The position numbers and the translations under genes are program-made. From contig NZ_LMKP01000002.1 of the NCBI RefSeq assembly GCF_001421715.1, positions 62,001-126,000 on the forward strand: a DNA stretch of 64,000 nucleotides. The letters run 5' to 3'. The notes below the pieces were generated by a model, which did not search any database, had not been told where the DNA came from, and worked only from the letters and a program-made list of their open reading frames with translations. The stretch comes from Sphingomonas sp. Leaf22. GTDB lineage: Bacteria; Pseudomonadota; Alphaproteobacteria; Sphingomonadales; Sphingomonadaceae. Position 1 is the first letter of the stretch; every line of letters begins with the position of its first letter. Of the stretch, positions 26,583-34,394 are shown piece by piece.

Positions 26583-26596
26583 CGTTACCGCTAACA
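26583..26596. promoter_or_regulatory. LacI-family operator upstream of the xylose operon
   Basis: CGTTACCGCTAACA (reverse TGTTAGCGGTAACG) has the same TG-T-TAGCG-TA frame as the site at 25323-25336, with one arm base off. It lies 41-54 bp before the sugar porter start, where a repressor would block transcription. Confidence 0.65.
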
Positions 26597-26636
26597 CGCC
26601 GTTTCGAACGGCGGCGAAAAAATGGAGTGGATGGGG

Positions 26637-28046
26637 ATGGTAGAGGCGACGGGGGAGCGCGTGAACATCGCGCTCGTCATCGCGATCGTTGCAGTGGCGA
26701 CGATCGGGGGGCTGTTGTTCGGATATGACAGCGGTGCGGTGAACGGCACGCAGGAGGGGTTGAAGACTGCGTTCAACTTGACCGAAAACGGTCTTGGCCT
26801 GACCGTCGGATCGTTGCTGGTCGGTTGTTTCGTCGGTGCGTTCCTTGCCGGCAAGCTGGCCGACACCATGGGCCGGCGCAAGGTGATGATGCTGGCCGCG
26901 ATCCTGTTCCTGGTCGGCGCGATCATCCAGGGTTTCAGCCATCTCCAGATCATCTTCATCGTCGCCCGTTTCATGGGCGGCATGGCGGTGGGTGCGGCAT
27001 CGGTGCTGTCCCCGGCCTATATCTCCGAAGTCGCACCCGCCAATATCCGCGGGCGGATGACCACCATCCAGCAGATCATGATCATCACCGGCCTGACCGC
27101 CGCGTTCGTCGTGAACTATTATCTGGCCGGTGCCGCCGGTTCGTCGACCGCCATGTGGTGGGGCGGATACGAGGCATGGCGCTGGATGTACTGGATGCAG
27201 GCTATTCCTGCCGCCGTGTTCCTCGTCGCACTGACCTTCATCCCCGAAAGCCCGCGCTTTCTGGTGCAGAAGGGCCGGTTGGACGAAGCGCGCATCGTGT
27301 TGACCCGCCTGTTCGGTCCGGCCGCCGCGCAGCACAAGCTGGGTGAAATCGCCGCGAGTTTCGACAAGGACCATCGTCCGCGCCTGTCCGATATCAAGGA
27401 CCCGGCACGCGGCGGCATCCGTCCGATCGTGTGGGCCGGACTGTTGCTGGCGGTGTTCCAGCAGCTCGTCGGCATCAACGTGATCTTCTATTACGGCGCG
27501 ACGCTGTGGCAGCTTGCGGGCTTTACCGAGGATCAGTCGCTGCAGATCAACATCGTGTCGGGTCTCGTCTCGATCGCGGCATGTTTCGTCACCGTCGGGC
27601 TGGTCGACAAGATCGGCCGCAAGCCGCTGCTGCTGATCGGATCGGCGGGCATGGCGGTCACGCTGTTCGCGCTCGTCTACTGCTTCCACAATGGTACGCT
27701 GGACGCGGCGGGCAAGCTGCAATTGTCGGCAGGCCTCGGAACCACCGCGCTGATCGCCGCCAATCTGTACGTCGTCTTCTTCAACGTCAGCTGGGGCCCG
27801 ATCATGTGGGTCATGCTGGGTGAGATGTTCCCGAACCAGATCCGTGGGTCGGCGCTGGCGGTATGCGGGTTCGCGCAGTGGTTCGCGAACTTCGTCATCA
27901 CCTGGACCTTCCCGGTGATGGCGGCCGGGCTGGGCCTCACCATCACCTACGGCTTCTACGCTACCTTCGCCGCGATCAGTTTCTTCCTCGTCCTGCGCTT
28001 CATCCAGGAAACGAACGGCAAGGAACTGGAAGAAATGCGGGGCTGA
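26637..28046 (+). CDS. MFS sugar porter (xylose/hexose:proton symporter family)
   Basis: 469 residues from the ATG at 26637, chosen because GGAG sits 9 bases before it; ATGs at 26622 and 26631 are in frame. Twelve membrane helices are expected. Sugar-porter signatures are present: LLFGYDSGAVNG in helix 1, ADTMGRRKVM after helix 2, IPESPRFLVQKGR after helix 6, FQQLVGINVIFYYGATLW in helix 7, and VDKIGRKPLL. These match XylE/GLUT-like symporters of the inner membrane. As first gene of the xyl operon it most likely imports xylose. Confidence 0.9.
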   Translation: MVEATGERVNIALVIAIVAVATIGGLLFGYDSGAVNGTQEGLKTAFNLTENGLGLTVGSLLVGCFVGAFLAGKLADTMGRRKVMMLAAILFLVGAIIQGFSHLQIIFIVARFMGGMAVGAASVLSPAYISEVAPANIRGRMTTIQQIMIITGLTAAFVVNYYLAGAAGSSTAMWWGGYEAWRWMYWMQAIPAAVFLVALTFIPESPRFLVQKGRLDEARIVLTRLFGPAAAQHKLGEIAASFDKDHRPRLSDIKDPARGGIRPIVWAGLLLAVFQQLVGINVIFYYGATLWQLAGFTEDQSLQINIVSGLVSIAACFVTVGLVDKIGRKPLLLIGSAGMAVTLFALVYCFHNGTLDAAGKLQLSAGLGTTALIAANLYVVFFNVSWGPIMWVMLGEMFPNQIRGSALAVCGFAQWFANFVITWTFPVMAAGLGLTITYGFYATFAAISFFLVLRFIQETNGKELEEMRG

Positions 28047-28072
28047 GCCCGGCCTTTTCCCGACCGTAACTC

Positions 28073-28100
28073 GCCCCTTCCGTATTCGTGCAGAAGGGGC
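28073..28100 (+). promoter_or_regulatory. Intercistronic hairpin between sugar porter and xylD
   Basis: GCCCCTTC (28073-28080) and GAAGGGGC (28093-28100) are perfect 8-base complements around a 12-base loop, just before the AGGAAG ribosome site of xylD. No T-run follows, so it is an mRNA stability or processing element rather than a terminator. Confidence 0.45.
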
Positions 28101-28114
28101 ATCAGGAAGAACCG

Positions 28115-29893
28115 ATGACCCGCACTCCCGTCCGTCCGTTCCGATCGCGCGAATGGTTCGCCGCACCCGGCCGGCTCGACATGGCCGCGCTCTATCTCGA
28201 GCGGTTCATGAACTATGGCATCACGCCGAAGGAATTGACCGGCGGCCGGCCGATCATCGGCATCGCCCAGTCGGGGTCGGACCTAACGCCGTGCAACCGC
28301 ATTCACCTCGAAACCGTCAAGCGGGTGAAGGCGGGGATCGAGGCGGCCGGCGGCATTCCGATGGAATTTCCGACGCATCCGATTTTCGAGAATTGCCGCC
28401 GCCCGACCGCGGCGATCGACCGCAACCTCGCCTATCTCGGGCTGGTCGAGGTGCTGAACGGTTATCCGATCGACGCGGTGGTGCTCACCACCGGGTGCGA
28501 CAAGACCACGCCTTCGGCAATCATGGCGGCGTCCACGGTCGATATTCCGGCGATCGTGCTGTCGGGCGGGCCGATGCTCGACGGGTGGCACGACGGCGAT
28601 CTGGTCGGGTCGGGGACCGTCATCTGGCGGTCGCGCCGCAAGCTGGCGGCGGGTGAGATCACCGAGGAAGAGTTTCTGGAGGCCGCCACCGCGTCGGCAC
28701 CGTCGGCGGGCCATTGCAACACCATGGGCACCGCATCGACGATGAACGCCATTGCCGAAGGGCTGGGCATGTCGCTGCCCGGCTGTGCGGCGATCCCGGC
28801 ACCGTATCGAGAACGCGGGCAGATCGCCTATGAAACCGGCCGCCGTATCGTCGAGATGGCCTATGACGACCTGCGCCCCTCCAAAATTCTGACGCGCCAG
28901 TCGTTCCTGAACGCGATCGCGCTCATCACCGCGATCGGCGGATCGTCGAACGCGCACCCGCATTTGCATGCGATGGCGCGCCATGCCGATATCGAGCTGA
29001 AGCCGTCCGACTGGATGGACTATGGCTATGACCTGCCGCTGCTGGTCGATGTGCAGCCGGCCGGACGCTTCCTCGGCGAACGCTTCCACCGCGCAGGGGG
29101 CGTGCCGGCGGTGCTGTCCGAACTGATCGCGGTCGGCAAGGTCGACGGCGATGTCGCGACGGTTACCGGCAGGACGCTGGGCGAGAATGTCGCGAACCGC
29201 TTCGCCACCGATCGCGAGGTGATCCGACCCTATGATCAGCCGCTGAAGGAGCAGGCCGGCTTCCTCGTGCTGTCGGGCAATCTGTTCGACGTGGCGATCA
29301 TGAAGACCAGCGTCATCAGCCCCGATTTTCGCGCGCGCTATCTGTCGCAACCGGGCAACGAAGGCTGTTTCGAGGGGCGGGCGATCGTGTTCGACGGGTC
29401 GGACGATTACCACCACCGCATCGACGATCCCGTGCTCGATATCGACGAGCACTGCATCCTCGTCATCCGCGGCGCGGGCGTGATCGGCTGGCCGGGGTCG
29501 GCCGAGGTTACCAACATGCAACCGCCCGCCGCACTCCTGCAACGCGGTATCCAGAGCCTGCCGACCATCGGCGACGGGCGGCAATCGGGGACGTCGGACA
29601 GCCCGTCGATCTTGAACGCCTCACCCGAAAGCGCGGTCGGCGGCGGCCTTGCGTGGCTGCGTACCGGCGATACCATCCGCATCGACCTGAACCATGGTCG
29701 TTGTAACATGCTGGTGGCCGACGAAGAGATCGCGCGGCGCAAGGGCGAGGGCATCCCCCCGGTTCCGGCCAGCCAGACGCCATGGGAAGAAATCTACCGC
29801 GAGAAGGTCGGCCAGCTTGGTGACGGCGGCGTGCTCGACCTTGCCTTGAAATATCGCCGGACGTCGGAAACGACGCCGCGCCACAATCACTGA
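28115..29893 (+). CDS. xylD: D-xylonate dehydratase (IlvD/Edd family)
   Basis: 592 residues from the ATG at 28115 (AGGAAG 6 bases before). IlvD/Edd iron-sulfur dehydratase: TGCDKTTPSAIMAA (first cluster Cys) and SAGHCNTMGTASTMNA (second Cys) are clear, with ALITAIGGSSNAHPHL further on. The length and the neighbours (xylX, xylB, xylC) match Caulobacter XylD, which turns D-xylonate into 2-keto-3-deoxy-D-xylonate. ilvD and edd relatives are less likely given the operon. It precedes xylX by 10 bp. Confidence 0.9.
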   Translation: MTRTPVRPFRSREWFAAPGRLDMAALYLERFMNYGITPKELTGGRPIIGIAQSGSDLTPCNRIHLETVKRVKAGIEAAGGIPMEFPTHPIFENCRRPTAAIDRNLAYLGLVEVLNGYPIDAVVLTTGCDKTTPSAIMAASTVDIPAIVLSGGPMLDGWHDGDLVGSGTVIWRSRRKLAAGEITEEEFLEAATASAPSAGHCNTMGTASTMNAIAEGLGMSLPGCAAIPAPYRERGQIAYETGRRIVEMAYDDLRPSKILTRQSFLNAIALITAIGGSSNAHPHLHAMARHADIELKPSDWMDYGYDLPLLVDVQPAGRFLGERFHRAGGVPAVLSELIAVGKVDGDVATVTGRTLGENVANRFATDREVIRPYDQPLKEQAGFLVLSGNLFDVAIMKTSVISPDFRARYLSQPGNEGCFEGRAIVFDGSDDYHHRIDDPVLDIDEHCILVIRGAGVIGWPGSAEVTNMQPPAALLQRGIQSLPTIGDGRQSGTSDSPSILNASPESAVGGGLAWLRTGDTIRIDLNHGRCNMLVADEEIARRKGEGIPPVPASQTPWEEIYREKVGQLGDGGVLDLALKYRRTSETTPRHNH

Positions 29894-29903
29894 GGAAACG
29901 GAC

Positions 29904-31043
29904 ATGAAGAACGAACATGCCGCGCGGATGCTGCCGGTGGATCATGATCGGGCGCTGCTGGTCGGGCGGATGGAGCTGGCCGATGGCCCGACGCCGGTCG
30001 TCGTGAAGGGCGGTAAGGTCATCGACGTGTCGGCCCATGCCGCGACGGTCGCCGACCTGTTGGAACGCAGCGATATCGCGTCGCTGGACGGTCCGGTGGT
30101 GTGCGACACGGCGGCGCTGGCCGATCCGGCGGGCGAGCATCCGCCGATCCTGTCGCCGATCGACCTGCAATGCGTGAAGGCGGCGGGCGTGACCTTTGCC
30201 GTCTCGGCGCTCGAACGGGTGATCGAGGAACGCGCGCGCGGCGACGCCGATGCGGCGCAGGGCATTCGCGGCGATCTGGAAACGCGTATCGGCGGCGGCA
30301 TTCGTTCGGTGAAGCCGGGTTCTTCCGAAGCCGCCGAACTGAAGGCCGCGCTGATCGACGCTGGCATGTGGTCGCAATATCTCGAGGTCGCGATCGGTCC
30401 CGATGCCGAGGTGTTCACCAAGGCTCCTGTGCTGTCGACGATCGGCTGGGGCGGGGATGTCGGCATCCGTTCGGATTCGTCGTGGAACAACCCCGAGCCG
30501 GAAATCGTCGTCGTCGCCACCAGTGATGGCACGATCGTCGGCGCGACGCTCGGCAACGACGTCAACCTGCGTGATTTCGAAGGGCGCTCGGCGCTGCTGC
30601 TCGGCAAGGCGAAGGACAATAACGCCTCGACTGGGATCGGGCCGTTCATCCGTCTGTTCGACGGTGACTTCACGATGGACACGGTGCGCGACGCGGTGGT
30701 CGACCTGCGCATCGACGGTCCCGAAGGCTATGTCCTGACCGGCACCAGCACGATGCGCGAGATCAGCCGCGACCCCGAGGATCTGGTGCGACAGGCCTTG
30801 TCCGAACATCAATATCCCGACGGTTTCGTCCTGTACCTCGGCACGTTGTTCGCGCCGGTGCAGGATCGTGACGAACCGGGCCGCGGCTTCACCCACAAGC
30901 CGGGCGACGTCGTGCGCATCTCGACGCCGTCGCTGGGCGAACTGGCGAACACCGTCACCACCTCCAAGGCCGCCGACCCATGGGCGTTCGGCATCCGCGA
31001 CCTGATGCGCAACCTTGCGCGCCGCGGCCTGATCGCCGCCTGA
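29904..31043 (+). CDS. xylX: 2-keto-3-deoxy-D-xylonate dehydratase (FAH superfamily)
   Basis: 379 residues, the size of Caulobacter XylX. A fumarylacetoacetate-hydrolase-like fold with a long N-terminal extension. Key segments are SPIDLQCVKAAGVTFAVSALERVIEERARGD, PVLSTIGWGGDVGIRSDSSWNNPEPEIVVV (metal-binding Glu) and LGNDVNLRDFEGRSALLLGKAKDNN. It removes water from 2-keto-3-deoxyxylonate to give alpha-ketoglutarate semialdehyde, the Weimberg-pathway step. It lies between xylD and xylB. A following xylA would finish the route to ketoglutarate but is not in this window. Confidence 0.9.
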   Translation: MKNEHAARMLPVDHDRALLVGRMELADGPTPVVVKGGKVIDVSAHAATVADLLERSDIASLDGPVVCDTAALADPAGEHPPILSPIDLQCVKAAGVTFAVSALERVIEERARGDADAAQGIRGDLETRIGGGIRSVKPGSSEAAELKAALIDAGMWSQYLEVAIGPDAEVFTKAPVLSTIGWGGDVGIRSDSSWNNPEPEIVVVATSDGTIVGATLGNDVNLRDFEGRSALLLGKAKDNNASTGIGPFIRLFDGDFTMDTVRDAVVDLRIDGPEGYVLTGTSTMREISRDPEDLVRQALSEHQYPDGFVLYLGTLFAPVQDRDEPGRGFTHKPGDVVRISTPSLGELANTVTTSKAADPWAFGIRDLMRNLARRGLIAA

Positions 31044-31065
31044 TACCTCTTTGCTGGAAACTCCC

Positions 31066-31860
31066 ATGTCGCCTGACGATTTCGCTTACCCGATCGCGCC
31101 CGAAGCCCGCGCCTCGTTTCCCTCGCTTGGCAACAAGCGCGTGCTTATCACCGGCGGCGGGTCGGGGATCGGTGCGGGCGTGGTCGAAGGGTTCGTGCGG
31201 CAGGGCGCGCATGTCACCTTCTTCGACATTGCCGAAGGCGATTCGCTGAAGCTGATCGAGGAACTGGCGGGCGTCGGCCCGACTCCGAAGTTCAAGCGGG
31301 TCGACCTGACCGATCTCGCCGCGCTCAAAACGGCGATCGCCGATGCGATTGCCGAGGGCGGCGAATTCGACGTGCTGGTGAACAACGCTGCCAGCGACGA
31401 TCGCCACACGATCGAGCAGGTCGACGAAGCCTATTGGGACAACCGGATGGGCGTGAACCTGCGCCACCTGTTCTTCGCCGCACAGGCGGTGATCCCGGGC
31501 ATGAAGGCCAGGGGCAAGGGCGTGATCGTCAACATGGGGTCGATCAGCTGGCATCTCGCGCTGGAGGAACTGACGCTCTACCAGACTGCCAAGGCCGCGA
31601 TCGAGGGGCTGACCCGCAGCTTCGCGCGCGAACTGGGCGGCGATGGCATTCGTTCGGTCTGCGTCATTCCGGGCAATGTCCGCACCCCGCGCCAGCTGAA
31701 ATGGTACACCCCCGAGGGCGAGGCCGAGATCGTGAAGGCGCAGTGCCTGAACGGGCGGCTGGTCGCGGGCGATATCGCGGCGATGATCCTGTTCCTTGCC
31801 TCCGACGATGCACGGCTGGTAACCGGGCACAGCTTCTTCGTGGATGCAGGGTGGCGGTAA
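31066..31860 (+). CDS. xylB: D-xylose 1-dehydrogenase (SDR)
   Basis: 264 residues from the ATG at 31066; an in-frame TTG at 31051 is less likely. The SDR motifs are TGGGSGIGAG (cofactor loop) with Asp at the end of the second strand (FFDIAEG, NAD preference), LVNNAAS, and YQTAK (active site). The stretch VNMGSISWHLALEELTLYQTAKA and the end GHSFFVDAGWR closely follow Caulobacter XylB. It oxidises D-xylose to xylonolactone in the cytoplasm. Two bases separate its stop from xylC. Confidence 0.93.
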   Translation: MSPDDFAYPIAPEARASFPSLGNKRVLITGGGSGIGAGVVEGFVRQGAHVTFFDIAEGDSLKLIEELAGVGPTPKFKRVDLTDLAALKTAIADAIAEGGEFDVLVNNAASDDRHTIEQVDEAYWDNRMGVNLRHLFFAAQAVIPGMKARGKGVIVNMGSISWHLALEELTLYQTAKAAIEGLTRSFARELGGDGIRSVCVIPGNVRTPRQLKWYTPEGEAEIVKAQCLNGRLVAGDIAAMILFLASDDARLVTGHSFFVDAGWR

Positions 31861-31861
31861 G

Positions 31862-32752
31862 ATGACGAAGGTACAGAAATCCGAACCGGTCAGCGTATGG
31901 GATCTGTCGGCCCCGTTGCTGGAAGGGCCGAACTGGGTCGACCGCGACCATGCGCTGTGGTTCGTCTGTATCAAGACGCCGCGCATCCACCGCTATGATC
32001 CGGCCAGCGGCGAGCGGCGTAGCTGGGCGGCACCGGGCCAGTGCGGTTTCGTGCTGCCCTCCGCCGATGGCAAGTTCATCGCCGGGCTGCAAAGCGGATT
32101 GCACCGCTTCGATCCGACGACCGGCGCATTCGCGCTGCTGGTCGATCCGGAACCCAATCTGCCGGGCAACCGGCTGAACGACGCGACGGTCGCGCCGAAC
32201 GGTCAACTGTGGTTCGGGACGATGGACGATGGCGAGCGCGCCGCGACCGGTGCGATCTACCGCCTTGCCGCCGACGGGACCGCCATCGCGTCCAGCCCGC
32301 AGGTCGCGATCACCAACGGACCGGCGGTCAGCCCCGATGGCAGGACGCTGTATCACGTCGATACGCTGGGCGGGCATGTCTATGCCTGTACCGTCGCCGC
32401 AGACGGATCGCTGACCGACCGGCGACTGTTCGTGACGATCCCGAATGCCGAAGGGCATCCCGACGGGCCGGCGGTCGATGCCGAGGGTTGCGTGTGGATC
32501 AGCCTGTACGGCGGCTGGGGTATCCGCCGGTATTCGCCCAAAGGCGAGTTGCTGGAAACGATCCGGCTGCCGGTCGACGCGGTCACGAAGGTCGCGTTCG
32601 GGGGACCCGATCGCAAGACGGTCTTCGCCACGACGGCCAACAAACATCATGATGCCGATCAGGCGGCGGCGCAGCCGCTGGCGGGCAATCTGTTCCGCTT
32701 CGAGGTCGATGTGCCGGGCGTCGCCGGGCCGGAGATTACGGTCGGTATCTGA
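31862..32752 (+). CDS. xylC: Xylonolactonase (SMP-30/gluconolactonase family)
   Basis: 296 residues from the ATG at 31862, one base after the xylB stop. The SMP-30 beta-propeller signature is clear: LLEGPNWVDRDHALWFVCI (metal Glu), NRLNDATVAPNGQLWFGTMDD (metal Asn), ITNGPAVSPDGRTLYHVDT (metal Asp region) and GHPDGPAVDAEGCVWISLYGGWG. It opens the lactone made by XylB. It ends the plus-strand operon, 5 bp from the convergent MerC-like gene. Confidence 0.9.
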   Translation: MTKVQKSEPVSVWDLSAPLLEGPNWVDRDHALWFVCIKTPRIHRYDPASGERRSWAAPGQCGFVLPSADGKFIAGLQSGLHRFDPTTGAFALLVDPEPNLPGNRLNDATVAPNGQLWFGTMDDGERAATGAIYRLAADGTAIASSPQVAITNGPAVSPDGRTLYHVDTLGGHVYACTVAADGSLTDRRLFVTIPNAEGHPDGPAVDAEGCVWISLYGGWGIRRYSPKGELLETIRLPVDAVTKVAFGGPDRKTVFATTANKHHDADQAAAQPLAGNLFRFEVDVPGVAGPEITVGI

Positions 32753-32757
32753 TCCGG

Positions 32758-33129
32758 TCAGGCGGTGCGCAGCCGTCGCCAGTTGCCGATATGCGCCATG
32801 GCGAGCGCGAGGCTGCCGGCGACGGTCAGCCCGGTTTCCGCACCGGGCATGCTGCCGAACGCCAATCCGGCGGCAAGCCCGGCAAGTCCCACCCCGCCCA
32901 GTAGGAGCGGGACCACCGCGCCATGTGCCCGCCATCCGCCGACCAGTGCGAGTCCGCTGATCGGAATCGCGGTCAGCAGCAGCGCCAGATGCAGCCATTC
33001 CGACGACGGCAGGCCGATCGTCGCCAGCGCGGGCAACAGCGCGAACAGGATGGGCAGGCCGATGCAATGGATCAGGCAGAGCAGAGACGCACCGATCGCG
33101 GCGCTGTCGAGAAAGGTCGAACGTTGCAT
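32758..33129 (-). CDS. MerC-domain membrane protein
   Basis: 123 residues with four predicted membrane helices and the CLIHCIGLPILF motif, whose paired Cys bind metal in MerC. No MerR/MerA/MerP genes are near, so it is a stand-alone MerC-like protein, a class often linked to zinc or other metal uptake in alphaproteobacteria. A short palindrome (GTAAATGTTAC, 33136-33146) precedes the start and may be a Zur-type site. It lies between two sugar loci and is unrelated to them by function. Confidence 0.75.
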   Translation of the reverse strand: MQRSTFLDSAAIGASLLCLIHCIGLPILFALLPALATIGLPSSEWLHLALLLTAIPISGLALVGGWRAHGAVVPLLLGGVGLAGLAAGLAFGSMPGAETGLTVAGSLALAMAHIGNWRRLRTA

Positions 33130-33135
33130 GCCGAC

Positions 33136-33146
33136 GTAAATGTTAC
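33136..33146. promoter_or_regulatory. Possible Zur-like site upstream of merC-like gene
   Basis: GTAAATGTTAC is an inverted repeat (GTAA-ATG-TTAC) 7 bp before the start codon, in an AT-rich patch. It resembles Fur/Zur-family sites in base composition only, and is short. Confidence 0.3.
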
Positions 33147-33170
33147 TTCATATCATGAACCGCAAGGGGC

Positions 33171-34193
33171 TCAGGTCGATTTTCGAACGACCAACTCGGG
33201 CGGCAACAGGGTGGGTGCCGTCGCCCGCCGGTCGATCTGCCGGATGAGCATATCGACCAGTAATTCGCCGGCGCGGGCATAATCCTGCCGGATGGTGGTC
33301 AGCGGTGGCTGGGCCAGCGACGCAGCGGGGATATCGTCGAAGCCGACCAGGGCGACATCGTCCGGAACGCTCCGCCCCGATTCCGCCAGCGCGCGGACCG
33401 CGCCCAGCGCGATCATGTCCGACGCGGCAAAGATCGCGTCGAACGCTATGCCCCGCCCGATCAGCCGGCTGGCAGCGTCATAGCCAGACGCTTCGCTCGA
33501 CAAGGCGTCGACTTGCAACCCCGGATCGATGGGCAGTCCGGCGTCCTGCAACGTTGCGGCAAGGCCGCGAAAACGGTCACGCGATTCGGGATACCGGCTC
33601 GACGCATCGCCGAGGAACGCGATCCGCCGCCGTCCGCGCTCGATCAGATGGCGGCCCGCATCATGCCCGCCCGCGAAATTGTCGCAGCCGATGACGGTGC
33701 CGGGATGCGCCGGATCGGCCGATCCCCAGCGCACGAAATGCGTCCCCTGCGCCACCAACTGGTCGAGCCGTCGCGAATAATCGTCGAAATCGCCATAGCC
33801 GAGCAGGATCAGCCCGTCCGCCTTGCGGCTGTCCTCGTAATCGACGTGCCAGTCGGCCGACAAATGCTGGAACGAGGTGAGCAGGTCATAGCCGCGCGCG
33901 CCGCAGGTGTGCAGGATCGACCCCAGCATCGACAGGAAGAACGGGTTGATCCGCGATCCGTCGGGCGCGGGGTCTTCGAAGAACAGCAGCGCGAGCGTCG
34001 ACGTACTGCCGCGCCGCAGCGCCGACGCGTTCTTGTCGACCTTGTAGTTCAGTTGCGCGGCGATCGCCTCGATCCGCAGCCGCGTCGCGGCGCTGACCGT
34101 CCGGTCGCCGCGCAAGGCACGGCTGACGGTCGGCTGCGATACGCCGGCCAGCGCCGCGATATCGAACGAGGTCGGCTTGTCGCCCGCCGCCAT
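33171..34193 (-). CDS. LacI-family regulator of the alpha-glucan locus (MalR/SalR-like)
   Basis: 340 residues from the ATG at 34193 after AAAGGA; longer frames upstream have no LacI match. The DNA-binding part is residues 8-60 (SFDIAALAGVSQPTVSRALRGDRTVS, NYKVDKNASALRRG). The ligand domain includes TLALLFFEDP, GLILLGYGDFDDYSRRLDQL, TVIGCDNFAGGHDAGRHLIERGRRRIAFLGD and VALVGFDDIPAASLAQPPLTTIRQ. It is divergent from the receptor/amylase operon. The 11-bp sequence AATACGTATGC in the gap, repeated upstream of glgP, is the probable operator. The inducer is likely maltose or a maltodextrin, by context. Confidence 0.88.
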   Translation of the reverse strand: MAAGDKPTSFDIAALAGVSQPTVSRALRGDRTVSAATRLRIEAIAAQLNYKVDKNASALRRGSTSTLALLFFEDPAPDGSRINPFFLSMLGSILHTCGARGYDLLTSFQHLSADWHVDYEDSRKADGLILLGYGDFDDYSRRLDQLVAQGTHFVRWGSADPAHPGTVIGCDNFAGGHDAGRHLIERGRRRIAFLGDASSRYPESRDRFRGLAATLQDAGLPIDPGLQVDALSSEASGYDAASRLIGRGIAFDAIFAASDMIALGAVRALAESGRSVPDDVALVGFDDIPAASLAQPPLTTIRQDYARAGELLVDMLIRQIDRRATAPTLLPPELVVRKST

Positions 34194-34284
34194 GACTGGT
34201 CCTTTGCGGCCGGTGGTCGGCCCGATCGATCGAGAGGAAGTACCGGTGTAGCGGGGACGACCCGCCACCGGCAAGCGTCGACTG

Positions 34285-34295
34285 AATACGTATGC
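34285..34295. promoter_or_regulatory. Putative LacI operator upstream of the TonB receptor
   Basis: AATACGTATGC contains the palindrome ATACGTAT with the central CG of LacI-family sites. It lies 91 bp from the regulator start and 99 bp from the receptor start. The identical 11 bases recur at 54835-54845 upstream of glgP. Confidence 0.6.
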
Positions 34296-34394
34296 TGTCC
34301 GCTTCTCAAGCGTCTCCGAAGGTTTCAATAGAAGGGTATGGACGAACCGGGCGAAAGAACCGGGGAATCGAATAACGTTGGGGAGGATTGGGAT

